From Rothia uropygialis (GTDB lineage Bacteria > Actinomycetota > Actinomycetes > Actinomycetales > Micrococcaceae), in assembly GCF_004137765.1 (NCBI RefSeq), contig NZ_NOIS01000002.1, positions 671,508 to 735,507 of the forward strand: DNA of 64,000 bases, in the 5' to 3' direction. Below the pieces are notes generated by a model. The model had not been told where the DNA came from. It was given only the letters and a program-made list of their open reading frames with translations, and did no database searches. Shown in pieces: positions 34,224 to 44,095 of this stretch; position 1 is the first letter of the stretch; each line of letters starts with the position of its first letter. Made by a program: the position numbers and the translations under genes.

Positions 34224-35546
34224 GTGTCTGCGAAGAATCCCGGGCCGGGAGCGCGGTCGATACCCCGCGGGCCTGGCGTCATTTCGGGCACGAAATCCTC
34301 CTGGGCCATTGCACGAATCTTCCTCCTGACCCAAATGGGGATAGTGCTGGTTGTCTGCACTGTCGTGGGTGTGTTGTTGTACTGGCAAATCCAGGACGCA
34401 GCCCGGGACCAGGCCTCGGAAATCACCCGCGCGGAAAGCGCAACCCTCGCCCGCGACCCATTCGTCGTCGAACAAATCCAATCGGGGACACCGACGGAGC
34501 GCCTCCAGCCGTACGTCAGAGACATTCTGGCCAACTCGTCGGTCAGTTTCATCACGATCATGTCCCCGGAAGGTATTCGCTTCACCCACCCCAACGACGG
34601 GTTGATCGGTGAGCACTACATGGGCGACATCTCCCGTGCCCAACGCGGCGAGACCATGACGGTCGAGGAAAAGGGCAGTCTGGGCGTGTCCATGCGAACC
34701 ATTACCCCAGTGCGAAACGGCCAGGGCGAGATCATCGGCTTGGTCTCGACCGGGGTTACTGTCAGTGAGATTTCCGAGGTCGCCCACAACGGTTTGCCGG
34801 CAGTCGCCGTGATCGCGGGCCTCTTGCTCGTCGCAACCACCATCACCACGCTGATGCTCTACCGGTACCTGAACCGTGCGACTCTCGGCTACAGCCGGGA
34901 CGACATCCTCAAATCCGAAGCAACACGTTCCATGGCCGCGCTCCTGCGAACCCAGAATCACGAACACCGAAACCGAATGCACACCGTCCTTTCCCTACTC
35001 GATCTCGAACGGATCGACGAGGCCCATAAATTCGCTCGAGAAGACCTCGAGTCCTCCGAGCACAAGGCGTACCAATGGAACAGTTACGAACAGCTGCCGG
35101 CCGTCACCGCCCTCCTGGCCGGCAAGAAGTCGGAGGCCGGCGAGCGCTGCATCGACCTGACTACCCGGGTCGCGGGAGACTGGGCGCGGGTTCCTCTGAG
35201 CGAGATCGAACTCGTCTCGGTCGTGAGCAACCTGATCGACAATGCCATGGACGCGGTTGGGGCGATGCCCGGACCCCGCGAAGTCGAGATCGAGATGTCC
35301 GAGACCGACGACGGTTGGCAGATCGTCGTCGCCGACTCCGGGCCCGGAGTGAGGGCAGGAACCGAGAATACGGTCTTCGAGTGGGGGTACACGACCAAAC
35401 CGACAGGACCCGAGGGCCGGGGCATCGGGCTCGCACTCGTGCATGAGACTCTGGTCCGCCACGGTGGGAGCATCAGCGCGATGAACGATGCGGGAGCCGT
35501 GTTCACCGTCCATATCCCCAAGACACTGAACGGGAGTCACCAGTGA
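34224..35546 (+). CDS. Sensor histidine kinase of the CitA/DcuS family
   Basis: A 440-residue membrane kinase. Two membrane helices (SWAIARIFLLTQMGIVLVVC near 30 and GLPAVAVIAGLLLVATTITTL near 185) enclose a periplasmic PAS-like ligand domain with the short signature ILANSSVSFITIMSPEGIRF and THPNDGLIGEHYMG. There is no cytoplasmic PAS domain. The phosphoacceptor His is in LLRTQNHEHRNRMHTVLSLL, and the ATP site has NLIDNAMDAVG, VVADSGPGVRAG and EGRGIGLALVHETLVRHGG. It senses extracellular di- or tricarboxylates. GTG 34224 has AAGGAGA; the stop overlaps the regulator start. Confidence 0.93.
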   Translation: MSAKNPGPGARSIPRGPGVISGTKSSWAIARIFLLTQMGIVLVVCTVVGVLLYWQIQDAARDQASEITRAESATLARDPFVVEQIQSGTPTERLQPYVRDILANSSVSFITIMSPEGIRFTHPNDGLIGEHYMGDISRAQRGETMTVEEKGSLGVSMRTITPVRNGQGEIIGLVSTGVTVSEISEVAHNGLPAVAVIAGLLLVATTITTLMLYRYLNRATLGYSRDDILKSEATRSMAALLRTQNHEHRNRMHTVLSLLDLERIDEAHKFAREDLESSEHKAYQWNSYEQLPAVTALLAGKKSEAGERCIDLTTRVAGDWARVPLSEIELVSVVSNLIDNAMDAVGAMPGPREVEIEMSETDDGWQIVVADSGPGVRAGTENTVFEWGYTTKPTGPEGRGIGLALVHETLVRHGGSISAMNDAGAVFTVHIPKTLNGSHQ

Positions 35547-36229
35547 GTCTCCAAGTGATAGTCGTCGACGACGAAGAGGTCACCGCTTCGGCACACGCCC
35601 AGTACATCAGGTCGCGGCCAGGATTCGACGTCTCGGCGACTGCCTACAACGCCCAGGGTGCGATTGCCGCGATCAAGTCATCGTTCTCAAACAGCCTCCC
35701 GGTCGATCTGATGCTCCTGGACATCAATTTGCCGGATCGTTCGGGCCACGAAGTGGCAAAATTTCTGCGGGCGGAGGGCCTGCCGGTCGACGTCATTATG
35801 GTGACTGCGGATCGGGGGGCATCGAGTTTGCGCATCGCTTCTCTCCAAGGAGCCTTCGGGTACCTCGTCAAACCTTTCACCTTGGACCAGCTCGGGAAGA
35901 AGCTGGATGCATACGCGGCATACCGCAATCGGGTCCCGGACAGCGGTGAACTCGATCAGGAGGCCATTGACCGGATCTTCCACCGGGGCGAGGACCAGAT
36001 CCCGGACCTGCCCAAAGGTTTGTCCAAAGATACCCTCGAGGACATCGTCCGTACCCTCTCGGAGAGTGGATCCACGTTCTCTGCCCGGGAGATCGCCGAC
36101 CGAATGACCCTTTCTCGCGTCACGGCCCGGAGATACCTGGAATATCTGCACACGGCGCGTCAGGTCGAACGCAGACCGCGCCACGGAACTCCGGGCCGCC
36201 CCGAACTGGAGTACACGTGGCGCGGTTGA
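35543..36229 (+). CDS. Response regulator of the CitT/DcuR family
   Basis: A 228-residue regulator. The receiver domain (1-125) has VIVVDDEEVTASAHAQYI, the phosphoacceptor Asp in LMLLDINLPDRSGHE near 57, VMVTADRGASSL and the Lys of GYLVKPFTLDQL. The C-terminal half has the family HTH (FSAREIADRMTLSRVTARRYL) and a basic wing. Its GTG overlaps the kinase stop (GTGA), so both proteins are coupled. It should activate dctA in response to dicarboxylates. Confidence 0.93.
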   Translation: MSLQVIVVDDEEVTASAHAQYIRSRPGFDVSATAYNAQGAIAAIKSSFSNSLPVDLMLLDINLPDRSGHEVAKFLRAEGLPVDVIMVTADRGASSLRIASLQGAFGYLVKPFTLDQLGKKLDAYAAYRNRVPDSGELDQEAIDRIFHRGEDQIPDLPKGLSKDTLEDIVRTLSESGSTFSAREIADRMTLSRVTARRYLEYLHTARQVERRPRHGTPGRPELEYTWRG

Positions 36230-36242
36230 TGCGGAGAGTGCG

Positions 36243-38174
36243 TCAGGCGTCCGAGCCCTCGGGGGTCAGAATCCCGCGGAGGTTGTCCAGAACCGCCATG
36301 TCCTCGATGGTCGACGGCACCTTGTAGTCTTCCTGGTCCGCGATCTGCCGCATGGTCTTGCGAAGGATCTTCCCGGACCGGGTTTTCGGCAGGCCCTCGA
36401 CCACTCGGACTTCTTTGAAGTCAGCGACGGCGCCGATCTTGGTCCGGACCATGCCGACCAGCTCTCGGGCGAGTTCTTCCTCGGAAATGTCCTCACCCTG
36501 TTTGAGGACCACATATCCGGATGGCCTTTGCCCCTTAAGGGGATCAGCGACGCCGATCACGGCGCATTCGGCGACCGCCGGATGGGCTCCGAGGACCTGC
36601 TCCATGGCCCCGGTCGAGAGCCTGTGTCCGGAAACGTTGATGACGTCGTCGGTTCTTCCCATCACGAAGACATAGCCGTCTTCGTCAAGGTACCCCGAGT
36701 CACCGGTCGCATAGTAGCCGTCGAAAGCCGTCAGATACGAGGAGATGAAACGGTCGTCATCGCCCCAGAGAGTCGGCAAAGTGCCGGGAGGAAGAGGCAG
36801 GCGCAAGGCGATATTGCCTTCGACTCCGGCTTCCACGGGTTCGCCGGCCGGGTCCAGAACGGCAATGTTGTACCCCGGGACCGGAACGCTCGGCGAGCCT
36901 GACTTGATGGGCAATGGTTCCAGGCCGCGAGGATTCGCCGCGATCGGCCAACCGGTTTCGGTCTGCCACCAGTTGTCGACGACTGGGACGCCGAGCAGTT
37001 CGCTCGCCCACCGGTACGTTTCCGGGTCGAGTCTCTCCCCTGCTACGAACAGAGTTTCCAGGGACGAGAGGTCGTAGTTGCCGACCAATTCGCCCGCAGG
37101 GTCCGCTTTCCGGATCGCTCGAATAGCCGTCGGAGCGGTGAACAGCACCTTGGCGCCCGATTCCTCCACGACGCGCCAGAACGACCCCGCATCCGGGGTC
37201 CCGATCGGTTTGCCTTCGTAGAGGACCGTGGTTGCCCCCGTGAGCAAGGGCGCGTAAACAATATAGGAGTGGCCGACGACCCATCCGACGTCGGAAGCCG
37301 TGAACATGACTTCACCGGGGCCGACGTCGTAAATGTTCTGCATGGACCACCGGAGGGCCACGGCATGAGAGCCGTTGTCCCGGACGACACCTTTCGGCGC
37401 GCCAGTGGTCCCCGAGGTATAGAGGATGTACAACGGGTCTGTCGCTGCGACCGTTACGCAATCGGCGGGGTCGGCCACCCTGACTGCCTCATCCCAGTCG
37501 ACCCAGGTCTGGTGACTGCCTTCGGATTCCTCGGCACGTTGGCCTGCGTCCTGGACCGACGTTTCGAAGCCCCCGCGCTTCTTGACGATCACCGTATCCA
37601 CATGATGCTCTGCGAGGCTCAAGGCCTCCTCGACAGCAGGGATGTACTCGACGCGACGTTTCGGCTCGACTCCGCCGCTCGTCGTCACGATGGCTTTGGG
37701 CTCGCAGTCGTCGATGCGCGTGGCGAGTTCTGCGGGAGCGAATCCGCCGAAAACCATGGAGTGAACGGCACCGATCCGAGCGCAGGCGAGCATCGCGACG
37801 AGCGATTCCGGGACCATGGGCAGGTACAACAGAACCCTGTCACCCTTGGAAACGCCTTTGGCGGTCAACGCCCCCGCGAATTTGCTGACGCGTTCCAACA
37901 GATCGCCGTAGGTGATGTCTTGTTGCGTCTGTGTGACGGGCGAGTCGTAACGGATAGCGACCTGATTTCCTCGGCCGGCGTCAACGTGGCGGTCCACGGC
38001 GTTGAAACATGTATTGAGTTCGCCATCGGGGAACCACCGATAGATTGGGGGACGAGACTCCTCGAGGGCTCGCGTCGGTGCGGTCACCCAGTCGATACCC
38101 TTGGCTGCCTCGAGCCAGAATTCCTCGGGCTGTTCAACGCTTCGTTCGAAGATCTCACGGTAGGTCGCGCTCAT
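36243..38174 (-). CDS. prpE: Propionate (acetate)-CoA ligase
   Basis: A 643-residue AMP-forming acyl-CoA synthetase. P-loop LYILYTSGTTGAPKGVVRD near 255, DVGWVVGHSYIVYAPLL, VDNWWQTETGWPIAAN near 395, YATGDSGYLDEDGYVFVMGR and the catalytic Lys in TRSGKILRKTMRQI near 610 are present, which fits acetate or propionate. The length and the N-terminus (TYREIFERSVEQPEEFWLE) match PrpE rather than the longer Acs. It diverges from the gntR-prpDBC operon that takes propionyl-CoA onwards. Confidence in propionate rather than acetate rests on this context. Confidence 0.9.
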   Translation of the reverse strand: MSATYREIFERSVEQPEEFWLEAAKGIDWVTAPTRALEESRPPIYRWFPDGELNTCFNAVDRHVDAGRGNQVAIRYDSPVTQTQQDITYGDLLERVSKFAGALTAKGVSKGDRVLLYLPMVPESLVAMLACARIGAVHSMVFGGFAPAELATRIDDCEPKAIVTTSGGVEPKRRVEYIPAVEEALSLAEHHVDTVIVKKRGGFETSVQDAGQRAEESEGSHQTWVDWDEAVRVADPADCVTVAATDPLYILYTSGTTGAPKGVVRDNGSHAVALRWSMQNIYDVGPGEVMFTASDVGWVVGHSYIVYAPLLTGATTVLYEGKPIGTPDAGSFWRVVEESGAKVLFTAPTAIRAIRKADPAGELVGNYDLSSLETLFVAGERLDPETYRWASELLGVPVVDNWWQTETGWPIAANPRGLEPLPIKSGSPSVPVPGYNIAVLDPAGEPVEAGVEGNIALRLPLPPGTLPTLWGDDDRFISSYLTAFDGYYATGDSGYLDEDGYVFVMGRTDDVINVSGHRLSTGAMEQVLGAHPAVAECAVIGVADPLKGQRPSGYVVLKQGEDISEEELARELVGMVRTKIGAVADFKEVRVVEGLPKTRSGKILRKTMRQIADQEDYKVPSTIEDMAVLDNLRGILTPEGSDA

Positions 38175-38291
38175 CTCACCGGTTTCCTCACGTTTGCTCC
38201 GTTGCAGTTGAGAGTTCCGCGCCCCGGGTTCAGGCCCATAAGCAGCGGAACATTGCCACCAACATAGTGTTCTGACTCACACATGGCAAGA

Positions 38292-38303
38292 TTGTGTATA
38301 CAA
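38292..38303. promoter_or_regulatory. Candidate GntR operator 1, prpE side
   Basis: TTGTGTATACAA, a nearly perfect palindrome with core GTATAC, the pattern FCD-type GntR proteins often recognise. It lies about 115 bp ahead of prpE and near its probable promoter. Confidence 0.5.
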
Positions 38304-38367
38304 AATTTCGGAATTCTCGGAAAATTCTGCGGAAAATCCTCGAATATTGCACCTGTCCGCCTGGCTC

Positions 38368-38376
38368 TGTATACAT
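38368..38376. promoter_or_regulatory. Candidate GntR operator 2, gntR side
   Basis: TGTATACAT shares the core TGTATACA with site 1 and lies 44 bp ahead of the gntR start. Paired sites 76 bp apart allow joint control of prpE and gntR-prpDBC. Confidence 0.5.
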
Positions 38377-38419
38377 TGAAGCAAGAGGTCAACCAGCCGC
38401 CGGTCAGGGAGATGAGTTT

Positions 38420-39085
38420 ATGAGGGCTTCCGAACGGGCGTATCAATTCCTGCGCTCCGACATCATCGAATGGCATCTGGAACCGGGGACCACCTTGAAC
38501 GAGGTCGAGCAGGCCGAGCGTCTCGGGGTCTCCCGCACGCCCGTCCGCGAGGCCTTTTCCCGGCTGATGTCCGACGGCCTGGTCGAACCCAGTTGCGGAC
38601 GCGGCGTCATTGTCACCCCGGTGTCCGTGACCAACGTCCGCGCAATGTTCGAACTACGGACCGCCCTGGAAACGCAAGCCGCAGCCCTCGCTGCCGTCAA
38701 AGGCGATCCAGAGGCCTTCGACGCGCTCGCACATCGCCTGGAAGAGGCCGCCGTATTCCTCGTCGACGACGACGCCGACCGCAGCTCCTACTATCTCCTC
38801 GTCGAGGAGATGGACGCCGAGATAGACAGGGCCGCGCAGAACACGTACCTCGCCCAAGCCCAGAGGCAATTGCGCACCCATCTGGGACGCGTACGGAAAC
38901 TGTCGAAGGGAAACGAAGGCCGCCTCATGGCCGCCGCCCACGAACACGCTGCCATCGCACGCGCCATCGCCGAGGGCGATGTCGAACTGGCCCAAGCCGC
39001 AATCCGTGTCCACCTGTCCAACGCGTTGAAGGCAATCCTCGACGCGGTGCCCGACCAAGAGGGCGAGCGCGAAAGCGCCGCCTGA
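38420..39085 (+). CDS. GntR-family (FCD) regulator of propionate genes
   Basis: A 221-residue regulator. The HTH lies at about 15-65 ([40 protein letters not shown]) and an all-helical FCD ligand domain at 90-210 ([17 protein letters not shown]; metal/ligand residues in HLGRVRKLS and [14 protein letters not shown]). FCD domains bind metals and organic acids. ATG 38420 has GGGAGATG. It heads the prpDBC operon with 49 bp to prpD, and two GTATAC palindromes lie in front of it. It likely senses a methylcitrate-cycle intermediate. Confidence 0.88.
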   Translation: MRASERAYQFLRSDIIEWHLEPGTTLNEVEQAERLGVSRTPVREAFSRLMSDGLVEPSCGRGVIVTPVSVTNVRAMFELRTALETQAAALAAVKGDPEAFDALAHRLEEAAVFLVDDDADRSSYYLLVEEMDAEIDRAAQNTYLAQAQRQLRTHLGRVRKLSKGNEGRLMAAAHEHAAIARAIAEGDVELAQAAIRVHLSNALKAILDAVPDQEGERESAA

Positions 39086-39134
39086 ACCGAAACCCAACAC
39101 AAGACCTCGAGCGAGGAAGAGAGAGGACATTTTC

Positions 39135-40655
39135 GTGACCGTCAACCAACACGTCCGTGTATACCGAAGCGAAGAGAATTTGGCCCGGGAGAATCAGCTG
39201 GCCCACAAGATCGCGAGCGTCGCTTCCGATCCTGTGGCGATCGATCCTGAGGTCGAGGACATGGTTATCAACAGAGTCCTCGACAACGCCTCGGTGGCTA
39301 TCGCATCGCTGAACCGCGGACCGATCATTGCCGCTCGTGACCAGGCGTTGACCCACCGACCCGGCCCCAACGGCTCCGGGTCGACGATCTACGGAATCGA
39401 TCCGTCTCGGTCCAAGGTCTCCCCCGAATGGGCGGCTTGGGCCAATGGTGTGGCCGTGCGCGAGCTGGACTATCACGATACGTTCTTGGCGGCAGAGTAT
39501 TCCCATCCCGGCGACAACATTCCCCCTATTCTCGCGGTGGCCCAGCACGCAAATCGTTCCGGTAGCGATCTGATTCGAGGCATCGCGACCGGTTACGAGA
39601 TCCAAATCGACCTGACCAAAGCAATCTGTCTGCACAAGCACAAGATCGACCACGTGGCCCACCTCGGTCCGTCTGCGGCGGCCGGAATCGGGACTCTTCT
39701 AGGTCTGGATACGGAAACGATCTTCCAGGCCGTAGGCCAGGCCCTTCACACGACCACTGCGACCCGGCAGTCTCGCAAGGGCGAGATTTCGACGTGGAAG
39801 TCCCACGCCCCGGCCTTCGCCGGCAAGATGGCCGTCGAGTCGGTGGACCGAGCAATGCGCGGGCAGACCTCCCCCGTACCGATCTACGAGGGCGAAGACG
39901 GAGTCATCGCCTGGTTGCTCGACGGCCCCGATGCTGTCTACGAAGTCCCCCTTCCCGAACGGGGCGAAGCCAAGCGCGCGATTCTGGATTCCTACACCAA
40001 GGAGCATTCGGCCGAATACCAGGCCCAGGCGTGGATCGACATGGCTCGCAAGCTGCACCGCGAGCACCCCGAGATCGCAGATCCGGAGCGGGTCCGATCG
40101 ATCGTTCTGCACACCTCGCACCACACGCATTACGTGATCGGTTCAGGCGCCAACGACCCCCAGAAATACGATCCGAAGGCTTCCCGCGAGACCCTGGACC
40201 ACTCGATCCCCTACATTTTCACGGTGGCCCTCCAGGACGGCGAATGGGACCACAACCGTTCCTACGATTCCGAGCGTGCCGGCCGTCGAGAGACCGTCGC
40301 CCTGTGGAACAAAGTCACCACGGAGGAAGACAAAGAGTGGACGCGCCGCTATCATTCGCTGGATCCGGAAGAGAAGGCCTTCGGCGGCCGCGCTGAGATC
40401 ACGTTGACTGACGGGACCGTGCTGACGGAAGAGATCGCCGTCGCCGATGCCCACCCGTTGGGTGCCCGCCCCTTCGCCCGCGAACAATACATCGGCAAGC
40501 TCCGGGCACTCGCGGAAGGTTCAGTCGCGGACGCCGAGCTCGACCGTTTCATTCAGGCCGCGGAAAACCTCTCGAGCCTCGAAGTCGGAGATCTGGATGC
40601 CCTGAACATCACCGCTTCCGTGGACCTCAAAACCGGTTCGAAAGGACTGTTCTAA
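39135..40655 (+). CDS. prpD: 2-Methylcitrate dehydratase
   Basis: A 506-residue MmgE/PrpD-family enzyme that dehydrates 2-methylcitrate to cis-methylaconitate. Family stretches are [17 protein letters not shown] [35 protein letters not shown] near 120, [16 protein letters not shown], and [20 protein letters not shown] near 215. It is distinct from the aconitase-like AcnD route. GTG 39135 follows GAGAGGAC. prpB begins directly after its stop codon, without a gap. Confidence 0.93.
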   Translation: MTVNQHVRVYRSEENLARENQLAHKIASVASDPVAIDPEVEDMVINRVLDNASVAIASLNRGPIIAARDQALTHRPGPNGSGSTIYGIDPSRSKVSPEWAAWANGVAVRELDYHDTFLAAEYSHPGDNIPPILAVAQHANRSGSDLIRGIATGYEIQIDLTKAICLHKHKIDHVAHLGPSAAAGIGTLLGLDTETIFQAVGQALHTTTATRQSRKGEISTWKSHAPAFAGKMAVESVDRAMRGQTSPVPIYEGEDGVIAWLLDGPDAVYEVPLPERGEAKRAILDSYTKEHSAEYQAQAWIDMARKLHREHPEIADPERVRSIVLHTSHHTHYVIGSGANDPQKYDPKASRETLDHSIPYIFTVALQDGEWDHNRSYDSERAGRRETVALWNKVTTEEDKEWTRRYHSLDPEEKAFGGRAEITLTDGTVLTEEIAVADAHPLGARPFAREQYIGKLRALAEGSVADAELDRFIQAAENLSSLEVGDLDALNITASVDLKTGSKGLF

Positions 40656-41579
40656 ATGTTGTACCCCTCAACCACTGCCGCTCAGAAGCGCGTCAACCTG
40701 CGCGAGACCTTGGCGGACGGCCCGCGCAACGGCGGAACCATCAAGCAATTCCCGGGTGCTTACACGCCGATCTCGGCCAAATTGATCGAAGAAAAGGGAT
40801 TCGACGGTGTCTACATCTCTGGAGCGGTTCTCGCCAATGAGCTGGGCTTCCCGGATATCGGGCTGACTACCCTGGCCGAGGTAGCCCAGCGGGCCGGCCA
40901 GATCGCTCGCATGACCAATCTGCCGGCCATCGTCGACGCCGACACCGGCTTCGGCGAACCCATGAACGTCGCCCGGACGATTCAGGAACTCGAGGACGCG
41001 GGCCTGGCGGGTTGCCACATCGAGGATCAGTTCAATCCCAAGCGATGCGGGCACCTCGACAACAAGAACATCGTCGACGAGGACACCGCGGTCAAGCGCA
41101 TTCGTGCCGCCGCGGAAGCACGCCGGGATGAGAACTTCCTGATCATGGCCAGAACCGATCTTCGCGGCGTGGAAGGCCTGGATGCTGCGATCGATCGCAT
41201 GAAAGCTCTCGTCAATGCTGGTGCGGGCGCCATTTTCCCCGAAGCCATGAAGGACCTTGGCGAATTCGAGGCTGTTCGGAATGCCGTGGACGTACCGGTC
41301 CTGGCGAATATGACCGAGTTCGGCAAGTCCAAGCTGTATACGACGGAAGAACTCGGCAAGGCGGGTGTCGATCTGATCATTTACCCCGTGACGCTGCTCC
41401 GCAGTTCTTTGGGCGCGATGGAGCGGGTCCTCGAGGACATCGACCGTCAGGGTACCCAAGAGGCTTCCGTCGATGAGATGCTGACCAGACAACGGCTCTA
41501 CGAGCTGGTCGACTACGAGGCCTACAACACATTCGACACTGGCATTTTCAATTTCGAGGTGCCTGAACGGTTCCAGTAG
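40656..41579 (+). CDS. prpB: 2-Methylisocitrate lyase
   Basis: A 307-residue PEP-mutase/isocitrate-lyase family enzyme that splits methylisocitrate into succinate and pyruvate. Mg-binding ADTGFGEPMN and the catalytic loop NPKRCGHLDNK (KRCGH, near residue 125) are present, as is LIMARTDLRGVEGLDAAIDR. The length and the loop separate it from true isocitrate lyase (about 430 residues). Its ATG abuts the prpD stop (TAAATG). Confidence 0.95.
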   Translation: MLYPSTTAAQKRVNLRETLADGPRNGGTIKQFPGAYTPISAKLIEEKGFDGVYISGAVLANELGFPDIGLTTLAEVAQRAGQIARMTNLPAIVDADTGFGEPMNVARTIQELEDAGLAGCHIEDQFNPKRCGHLDNKNIVDEDTAVKRIRAAAEARRDENFLIMARTDLRGVEGLDAAIDRMKALVNAGAGAIFPEAMKDLGEFEAVRNAVDVPVLANMTEFGKSKLYTTEELGKAGVDLIIYPVTLLRSSLGAMERVLEDIDRQGTQEASVDEMLTRQRLYELVDYEAYNTFDTGIFNFEVPERFQ

Positions 41580-41628
41580 CCGTAACGCATCTGCACATCA
41601 CAGGCGATCCGATTCGAAGGAGAATCAC

Positions 41629-42774
41629 ATGACCACTCAGGACGATATCAAGAAGGGTCTGGCCGGCGTCGTCGCGGACGTAACCGCGATTTCCAAAGTC
41701 AACCCTGATTCCAATTCGCTCCTGTACCGGGGCTACCCGGTGCAGGAACTTGCCGAGAAATGCTCTTTCGAAGAGGTTGCTCTGCTCCTGTGGACGGGAG
41801 AACTGCCTGGCGCCGAGGAGCTCGGGGAGTTCAAGAATTTCGAGGCCTCTCACCGGGAGCTCTCCCCCGAGCTCAAAGCCGTGATAGATGCACTGCCCAC
41901 GGATTGTCACCCCATGGACGTCTGCCGTACCGCGGTATCCGTGATCGGCGCACAGGATCCTGCGTCGGAGGAGGAATCCGCGGATGCCAATCTGGAGAAG
42001 TCGAAAAAGCTTTTCGCCGTCATGCCAGCCGTCGTCGCATACGATCAGCGGCGCCGACGCGGAGAAGAGCTCATCGCGCCGCGCGCAGACCTGGATTACT
42101 GTGACAACTTCCTTTACATGACCTTCGGCGAAGTCCCCGCCGAGGAAGTCAAGAGGGCGTTCCAGGTATCCATGGTGTTGTACGCCGAGCACTCGTTCAA
42201 TTGTTCGACCTTCACCGCGCGGACGATCGCCTCGTCGCTGTCCGACCTCCACTCGGCCATCACCGGGGCGATCGGTGCGCTCAAGGGGCCGTTGCACGGC
42301 GGTGCGAACGAGGCGGTCATGCACACCTTCGACGAGATTGGCATTCGCAAGGATGAGCCTGAAGAGGACGCCGAGAAGCGCGCAAAGGAATGGATGGACG
42401 ACGCCCTGGCCCAGAAGAAGAAGGTCATGGGATTCGGCCACCGCGTGTACAAGAACGGCGACTCCCGCGTTCCCACGATGCAGGACGCCATGACCGACAT
42501 GATCAAGTACTTCGGTCGAGAGGAAATGCTCGGCCTGTACAACGGTCTCGCCCACTCCATGGACGAGGCCAAGGGCATCAAACCCAATCTCGACTACCCG
42601 GCTGGTCCGACCTACCACCTCATGGGTTTCGATACCCAGACCTTCACGCCGCTTTTCGTGGCGGCTCGCATGACAGGCTGGACGGCACATGTGATGGAAC
42701 AGCTGGCCGACAACTCTCTGATTCGCCCGTTGTCCGATTACAACGGCCCGGACGAACGCCACGTCGAGAAGTGA
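41629..42774 (+). CDS. prpC: 2-Methylcitrate synthase
   Basis: A 381-residue citrate-synthase-family enzyme joining propionyl-CoA and oxaloacetate. Catalytic histidines are in LHGGANEAVMHTF near 225 and GFGHRVYKNGDSR near 265, with Asp near 318 in the TYHLMGFDTQTFTPLFVAAR region. The short type I length and the operon argue for methylcitrate synthase, although such enzymes also have some citrate synthase activity. ATG 41629 has GAAGGAG. Confidence 0.93.
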   Translation: MTTQDDIKKGLAGVVADVTAISKVNPDSNSLLYRGYPVQELAEKCSFEEVALLLWTGELPGAEELGEFKNFEASHRELSPELKAVIDALPTDCHPMDVCRTAVSVIGAQDPASEEESADANLEKSKKLFAVMPAVVAYDQRRRRGEELIAPRADLDYCDNFLYMTFGEVPAEEVKRAFQVSMVLYAEHSFNCSTFTARTIASSLSDLHSAITGAIGALKGPLHGGANEAVMHTFDEIGIRKDEPEEDAEKRAKEWMDDALAQKKKVMGFGHRVYKNGDSRVPTMQDAMTDMIKYFGREEMLGLYNGLAHSMDEAKGIKPNLDYPAGPTYHLMGFDTQTFTPLFVAARMTGWTAHVMEQLADNSLIRPLSDYNGPDERHVEK

Positions 42775-42806
42775 TGGCCTGAATCGCACGACTTGGCGCG
42801 AAGAGA

Positions 42807-42854
42807 GCCGTGGCGCGAACGCGAGACCTGCGTGTCTTGCGTGCGCGCCACGGC
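42807..42854 (+). terminator. Terminator of the prpDBC operon
   Basis: GCCGTGGCGCG and CGCGCCACGGC form an 11-bp stem with inner AGAC/GTCT pairs; TTATTG follows. Confidence 0.8.
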
Positions 42855-42977
42855 TTATTGCAGCGGCGACCACCCGCGGACTGGGCGTCGAGCAAGGTCA
42901 GGCGGGATTTCGACCGAGGGTTCGACTCACAACGGGTTTAGAGTGAGAGCACACACAGTGAGGAGAGTGATCCGTTC

Positions 42978-44018
42978 ATGGTGACCCAGAAAATCGTCGC
43001 CCGGCCGCCCAAAACCGCGATCTTTCTGACCCTGACCATCAATCGTGGCTCGGAAGACGCCGTACGGGACCTTCTCCCCGAGGTCTCAGGGCTGACAAGG
43101 TCGGTAGGTTTCCGGTATCCGGACAAGGATCTTCTCAACGTCGTCGGCATCGGATCGCGCGCTTGGGACCGTCTTTTCCCCGCAGCCCCCAGGCCGGCGC
43201 ATCTTCACCCTTTCGAAGCGCTCGACGGCGATCCGCACCAGGCGCCCTCCACACCCGGTGATCTCTTGTTCCATATTCGTGGAGCGACACCGGACATGTG
43301 CTTCGAACTGGCTCGGTTGCTCATGAATCGGCTGGGAGATCACACCGTGATCGAAGACGAAGTCCAATCTTTCAAGTACTTCGATGAGAGAGATCTGCTC
43401 GGGTTCGTGGACGGCACGGAGAACCCCGAGGGCCAAGACGCATACGACGCCGTCCTCATCGATGACGACCCCCAGTTCAACGGCGGAAGTTACGTCCACG
43501 TCCAAAAGTACCTGCACGACTTGCAGGCGTGGAATTCGATCAGCGTCGAAGAGCAGGAACGGGTCATCGGGCGCACCAAATCGGACGACGTCGAGTTCTC
43601 CGACGACGTCAAGCCCACCAACTCCCACCTGGCTTTGAACGATGTGAGCGACGAGGACGGCAACGACCTCGACATTCTCCGGTTCAATATGGCGTTCGGG
43701 GATTTCACCAGCGGGTCCATGGGGACCTATTTCATCGGCTATGCCAAGGACCCTGCGGTTACGGAACAGATGCTGCAGAATATGTTTCTCGGTGACCCTC
43801 CCGGTAACTACGACAGAATCCTCGACTTCTCCACCGCCGAGACGGGTGCTTTGTTCTTCATTCCGAGCATCGACCTGCTCGATGAGATGAATTCCCTCGC
43901 CGAAGCGGCTGAGGCGGAACAGCAGGACGAGGTCGAGGGGCCCGCCTCGGAATCCGACGCTGAATTCTCGGAAGACAACGCGCCCACGAGCCTGAATATC
44001 GGGAGTCTCAAAGACTGA
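42978..44018 (+). CDS. B-type dye-decolourising peroxidase, encapsulin cargo
   Basis: A 346-residue heme peroxidase. The DyP signature LGFVDGTENPEGQDAYD holds the distal Asp, NSHLALN the proximal heme His, and DILRFNMAFGD the distal Arg and Asn. These match B-type DyP (DypB). Between residue 305 and the end is an acidic linker (EAEQQDEVEGPASESDAEFS) and then TSLNIGSLKD, a close match to encapsulin cargo-loading peptides. So it should be packed into the shell made by the next gene and use peroxide to oxidise dyes or lignin-like phenols. ATG 42978 or GTG 42981 are both possible. Confidence 0.95.
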   Translation: MVTQKIVARPPKTAIFLTLTINRGSEDAVRDLLPEVSGLTRSVGFRYPDKDLLNVVGIGSRAWDRLFPAAPRPAHLHPFEALDGDPHQAPSTPGDLLFHIRGATPDMCFELARLLMNRLGDHTVIEDEVQSFKYFDERDLLGFVDGTENPEGQDAYDAVLIDDDPQFNGGSYVHVQKYLHDLQAWNSISVEEQERVIGRTKSDDVEFSDDVKPTNSHLALNDVSDEDGNDLDILRFNMAFGDFTSGSMGTYFIGYAKDPAVTEQMLQNMFLGDPPGNYDRILDFSTAETGALFFIPSIDLLDEMNSLAEAAEAEQQDEVEGPASESDAEFSEDNAPTSLNIGSLKD

Positions 44019-44041
44019 TCACCTCATCACACACTCGAACG

Positions 44042-44081
44042 CCCGCCGAAGGGCGGGTGCCGCACCGGAAGGAACCGGTGC
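44042..44081 (+). promoter_or_regulatory. Two hairpins in the dyp-encapsulin gap
   Basis: CCCGCC/GGCGGG (44042-44057) and GCACCGG/CCGGTGC (44062-44081) form in the 77-bp intergenic part, ending 14 bp before the encapsulin ATG. They may set processing or stability so that more shell than cargo is made; this is an inference. Confidence 0.45.
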
Positions 44082-44095
44082 TGGAAGGAGAAGTC

